A DNA stretch of 64,000 bases from Corticium candelabrum (taxonomy: Eukaryota; Porifera; Homoscleromorpha; Homosclerophorida; Plakinidae). The notes beneath the pieces were generated by a model. It worked only from the letters and a program-made list of their open reading frames with translations. It had not been told where the DNA came from and ran no database searches. A program made the translations under genes and the position numbers. Numbering within the stretch: position 1 is the stretch's first letter; every line of letters begins with the position of its first letter. The stretch covers positions 7,451,485-7,515,484 of the forward strand of contig NC_085088.1 in NCBI RefSeq assembly GCF_963422355.1, given 5' to 3'. Shown here in pieces: positions 60,210-64,000 of the stretch.

Positions 60210-63200
60210 ATGGGGGCTCGCTTGTCTTATCCAGAAGTCGATCTGAAAGGAAAGGTGGCTGTTGTGACTGGCGGCAACACTGGCATCGGTTACGAGACTG
60301 CAAAAGCGTTGGCCAGGATGGGAGCACACGTTGTAATCGCATGTCGCTCGCAAGAGAGGGCGCAACAGGTAAGTCTGTAGCTACCGTGTAAAGTAATGTT
60401 GCTTACTAATTATCGGTAATTGCTGCTAGTCTTCGCATCAGCGCGTAGCGTAACTTGACGGGAGATGGTAGTGCTAATTTTAAAATAACAGGGTGCATTC
60501 AATTGGGTTGTCTAGAAGAGCCTGGAATACTGGACGGGCCCCCGACCAGGAACAGTGACATTGTTGATATTAATATTGTATTGTAAATTCGATTGTATAA
60601 AAATAGTATTAGTTAATGCCTAATGTGCACGTGTATTCAAGATCGAGTTGTTGTAGCTAGAATACAGAATAGCATGCAAGTGCATCTACCTGATGCCATT
60701 CTATGCTGTTAAACTATATATACACTGGATAAATGATCTTAGCTCTATGTGCTTCTGTTGGTATCAGAGGCAATTGACAGGCTAACACAAGAGTATGAAA
60801 GTTGAAACTACACTCTGCATGCCATTACAAAGTTGTAAGTGTGGAGCAAGACTAGCTGTCACAATAGAGCAAGATCAAGTGTAGCTATAGTTGTGATTAA
60901 GTGTGGACAGTCTTCCATAGACTTGAAACTCTTGATGATATGGCACATCAAGAGTTAGTTTCATTGAATGAGTATGTTATCAACTATCTGAGTTTTGCAC
61001 CATTTTTGTAGATTAAATGCAATATTATACATTCAGATGTCAGTTATCCAAACACTTTGGGACCGGACCCTGTTCATAACTCTGAATATTTCAGATAACT
61101 GATGTTAACTCTGCTAGCATACAAACAGGTGTCCTGGAGTCTCATTTAAACCGAATACATGTATACTGAACAAAAAATGCATGAACACCCAAACTTGACT
61201 GCTCTCTGTAAGATAATAATGAGAGAGCAGTTACCATATAATGTTACTTAGTAATTATAACTTGACGTTACACCTTGTTGTTGCTCATGCACATAACGGT
61301 TTACAACGCGTACTTCTAGAGGGGTCTGAAGCACTCCACTTTCGGATAACTGGTGTTCGGATAACTGACATCCTGCTGTAATATTCTTCTGTGAACACTG
61401 TCTATTAATTAAGTGCATGATATTCACAAAACTGTCAAGCTTTTAGAAACCTTGTTGTCTAACTGTATGATAGATAGCAATTACCTATCTCTTTTGTCTG
61501 GGCGACAAATTTTAAGTAAGTGTGGAGCCACAGTTTGCTTAGGCTCGAGGGTCCAGCCAGTCGTTTCCCCCCTCCTCTCCCAGGATTCCCTCCTCTCCCA
61601 GGATCCCCCTCCTCTCCCAGGATCCCCTCCTCTCCCAGGATCCCCCTCCTCTCCCAGGATCTCCCTCCTCTCCCAGGATCCCCTCCTCTCCCAGGATCCC
61701 CCTCCTCTCCCAGGATCCCCCTCCTCTCCCAGGATCCCCCTCCTCTCCCAGGATCCCCCTCCCCAGGAGAAGAAAGACCTAGGGTTAGGTCTTAGAAAGA
61801 CTTAGGGATTCTCATCCTGGGGGAGACGACCGGCGGGATGCTTCAGCCTACAGTTTGCTCAATCACCGTGGAATTGCAACTCTGAGGAGTACCGTATAAT
61901 TATTTCTACGGTCCTAAATTTCTGCGATTTGAGAATTTAGACAAAAGCTTTAATTGCTGCAAATTAATTAGATTTCTGTGTTCCAACCAGGAAGACAGTT
62001 ACTTGTACACATATGTATGTGTCAGAACAGTGACTGCCAGGGATTCTGAGGACAGGCCCAAATATCAGCGAATTTTAGTTGCGTGCTCCACTATTTCTTC
62101 ACAGAATTTGCAGAAATATCATGAATGCAGAAATAACTGGTTATATGGTATTTTATAGAATATCTTGGAAGACCACGGCACGCCCTCTTCCACACAGCCT
62201 ATCATAGGCCTCGGGGCTGCATGGAAGAGGAGCTTGGTATGTAGATGTAAGAACAACATGAGCATGTCAATTTTGGGCATAGCACTAATAGTACAACAGA
62301 TAGTGAGCATGGTTTATTTAATTCTGTGCTTGTAGACGTACATCTGATCCAGCGAATTATGTAGTACATCTACATTTACCGATTCATTAAATCAGTACAT
62401 TCATTAAATCATTTAATCAATAGGCTATTAGGATTCATTATACATTTACAAGAAGTGCGAATGTGCTGTGGCAATAAAAACAAAGAAAATAATTACTAGT
62501 TTTAATAAAAGGATGAAGTGTCACATTTACTGTTAGACAGTCTGTGTGTTGTCCATTATAGATGGGAACCTTTTTACAGGACATGTACACCTAATTCCAT
62601 TTTTGGAATGAACAGAGTGTGTTGACGTAACACAGGATATCTGCTATTGCCATCACACAAACAAAGTAAAGGGAGAAGGAAGAGAGAGAAAAGTCATACC
62701 AGTTGTTGATGTGATACCCGAGATTTCTAGGATGTTCACAGAAATTGTTTTACATGAGTCAGTACCATAAGATGCAAGTATGCTGATATGGCAGTCCTGT
62801 GAACCCACATGAGATCAATGTATGCCTCTTGCATGATACTACGAGTGGTTGGTCAACAAATTATAGAGGTGAATGAGGTCTGGAGGCACAGAGTTATCTT
62901 GTTACCTCCCTCACCAACATCCTGTCTTGCTTATTGGTGGCCAAAGTTTAAGCAGAATAACTTAATTTGAGCTGCACACATGCCAAAGCACATGAAGTTG
63001 GTAATTTATGGCATATGCATTATTAATAAATGCTTTCATCTAGCTACGTTTGCGCACCTGTAGTGTTTTTATTGGACCAGATAATTAGATGCGACCATAA
63101 TCATAACAGAGTTTAGTGTGAATAGGAAAGGTGTACACCACAGACTGCATGCCATTGTTTGAAAATCTGCATTGCGGTTCGTTGTTGTATCCAGTGTTTG

Positions 63201-63803
63201 TCATAATTAAGTGTACACGTTTGAGCAAATGTGCCTGTCTTCTTGATGCATGAATGAACTGAGGATGCTTTCTTTTTGCTTGTAGTATTTGCAGTAGATG
63301 GTTAGAAGCTCTGAATTTAATATGACGTCACTTCAATTGGGTTGTATTTTCCACACATACAAGAGTGCAGTACTTTGGCAAGCATATGATATGTATATAT
63401 ATATTTAGCAATTGTAGCTGGGAGTGTAAGTAGTCTGTCACAGAACAGCAATACATACGTACTTGAGCAGCAGTCTTTACAGTTTATTAGCTAAAGCAAA
63501 ATTAAGCTGTCAAGCCATTCTGAGATAGCAAATGTCCATCACATGTGACTAAGTAATATAAGTATTAAATAAAGCCTTTCTTAACCAGTCTCAGAAGTAT
63601 GCAGTATTGTGTGCATTTGTGTATTTAGGCTATTGAACGTATAAAGTTGGAACTTTCTGAGGCTGGAGAAGTAAATGTTGAGTTTGTCCAACTTGATCTG
63701 TCATCTTTGCAATCTGCTCGAGACTTCACTGACAACTTTATCGCTAAAGGACTGCCTTTGCATCTGTTGATATTGAATGCAGGAATAGCTGCTGTTGAGT
63801 TAG
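60210..63803 (+). CDS. Short-chain dehydrogenase/reductase, 5' part (two exons)
   Basis: Exon 1 (60210-60368) encodes 53 residues beginning [20 protein letters not shown], with the NAD(P)-binding glycine motif TGGNTGIG at residues 20-27 and [13 protein letters not shown] after it. The intron runs from CAACAG|GTAAGT to GTATTTAG|GC at 63629. Exon 2 (63629-63803) continues [10 protein letters not shown], then [14 protein letters not shown] with the conserved Asp, and LLILNAG with the NAG motif at residues 103-105. It ends VEL with donor TTAG|GTGAGG. The catalytic Ser and Tyr-x3-Lys lie beyond the window. The Arg in CRS after strand 2 suggests preference for NADP. The order and spacing fit the retinol dehydrogenase/DHRSX/WWOX type of SDR; the substrate cannot be told. 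Confidence 0.88.
61033..61382. mobile_element. Tigger/pogo-like MITE
   Basis: The left end CAGATGTCAGTTATCCAAAC pairs with the right end, which reads in reverse CAGGATGTCAGTTATCCGAA, flanked by TA-containing sequence. A second internal GTTATCCGAA repeat lies near the right end. These ends resemble the CAGT..GTTATCCG termini of pogo/Tigger transposons. About 350 bp, no transposase. Confidence 0.55.
61566..61762. repeat. 18-bp minisatellite CTCCTCTCCCAGGATCCC
   Basis: Ten or so head-to-tail copies of 17-20 bp, strongly pyrimidine-rich on the plus strand. The proline/serine-rich frames across it are artefacts. Confidence 0.92.
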
Positions 63804-63838
63804 GTGAGGAGTTCTTGTACTTTTGGGTTTATTATAGT

Positions 63839-63938
<100 letters not shown>

Positions 63939-64000
63939 TGGAACCGCCCGTGTTGCAAAGCAACATGATAACGGTGTTCTGAGTATACATAGAATCAATG

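Larger units (their letters stand above)
60369..63628 (+). other. Intron 1 of the SDR gene
   Basis: A 3.26-kb phase-0 intron containing a pogo/Tigger-like MITE (about 61033-61382) and a pyrimidine-rich minisatellite (61566-61762). Otherwise no coding segment is recognised. Confidence 0.75.

Noticed and set aside
61413..61805. Proline-rich frames of 91 and 130 codons
   Set aside because: They are translations of the 18-bp minisatellite in an intron.

Overview
The window is nuclear DNA from an invertebrate metazoan. Evidence for this is GT-AG introns of about 30-100 nt alongside multi-kilobase ones, abundant CA/GT, AT and CAGA microsatellites, and many degenerate non-LTR retrotransposons, MITEs and a tRNA-derived SINE. 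The gene set is also animal: an SLC22-type transporter, a short-chain collagen with a C1q/TNF-like head, a kelch/EGF receptor tyrosine kinase, a ZYG11-like ubiquitin-ligase receptor and an SDR. An early-branching animal such as a sponge would fit, but that is an inference.

Layout. 1-18.6 kb is repeat-rich. It holds a decaying array of four duplicated 93-nt exons (2.70-3.27 kb, minus), a few exon-like pieces, a TTAA-flanked MITE (4.55-5.13 kb), a dead reverse transcriptase (10.3-10.8 kb), a hAT element nested in another inverted-repeat element (12.85-14.84 kb) and an 850-bp palindrome (17.23-18.09 kb). 18.66-22.34 kb (+) is a nine-exon SPFH/Band-7-like gene of 330 codons that includes a 9-nt micro-exon. 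22.5-37.06 kb (-) is a complete seven-exon SLC22-family gene of 488 codons; its introns are filled with a LINE, a SINE, a second LINE remnant, a hairpin MITE and CAGA-tailed repeats. 38.8-40.3 kb holds a third LINE fragment. 42.7-44.64 kb (+) is a twelve-exon collagen/C1q-like gene of 324 codons with 50 uninterrupted Gly-X-Y triplets. 45-47 kb is a satellite. 48.8-52.6 kb (-) is a kelch-EGF-TM-tyrosine-kinase gene carrying several reading-frame lesions, probably a pseudogene. 53.1-54.75 kb is a duplicated repeat. 57.52-59.82 kb (+) is an intronless ZYG11-like gene of 764 codons. 60.21 kb to the end (+) is the 5' part of an SDR gene that runs off the window.

The genes do not form a pathway: they are independent animal genes separated by repeats. 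I see no clear new multi-gene system. The observations most worth following are the two arrays of tandemly duplicated minus-strand exons (2.7-3.3 kb and 35.2-35.5 kb), the clustered lesions in the kelch kinase set against intact neighbours, the 9-nt micro-exon, and the long palindrome whose ends recur at 37.2 kb and in the 5' leader of the ZYG11-like gene. Exon joins were worked out by hand from splice signals and reading frame; no alignments were run.
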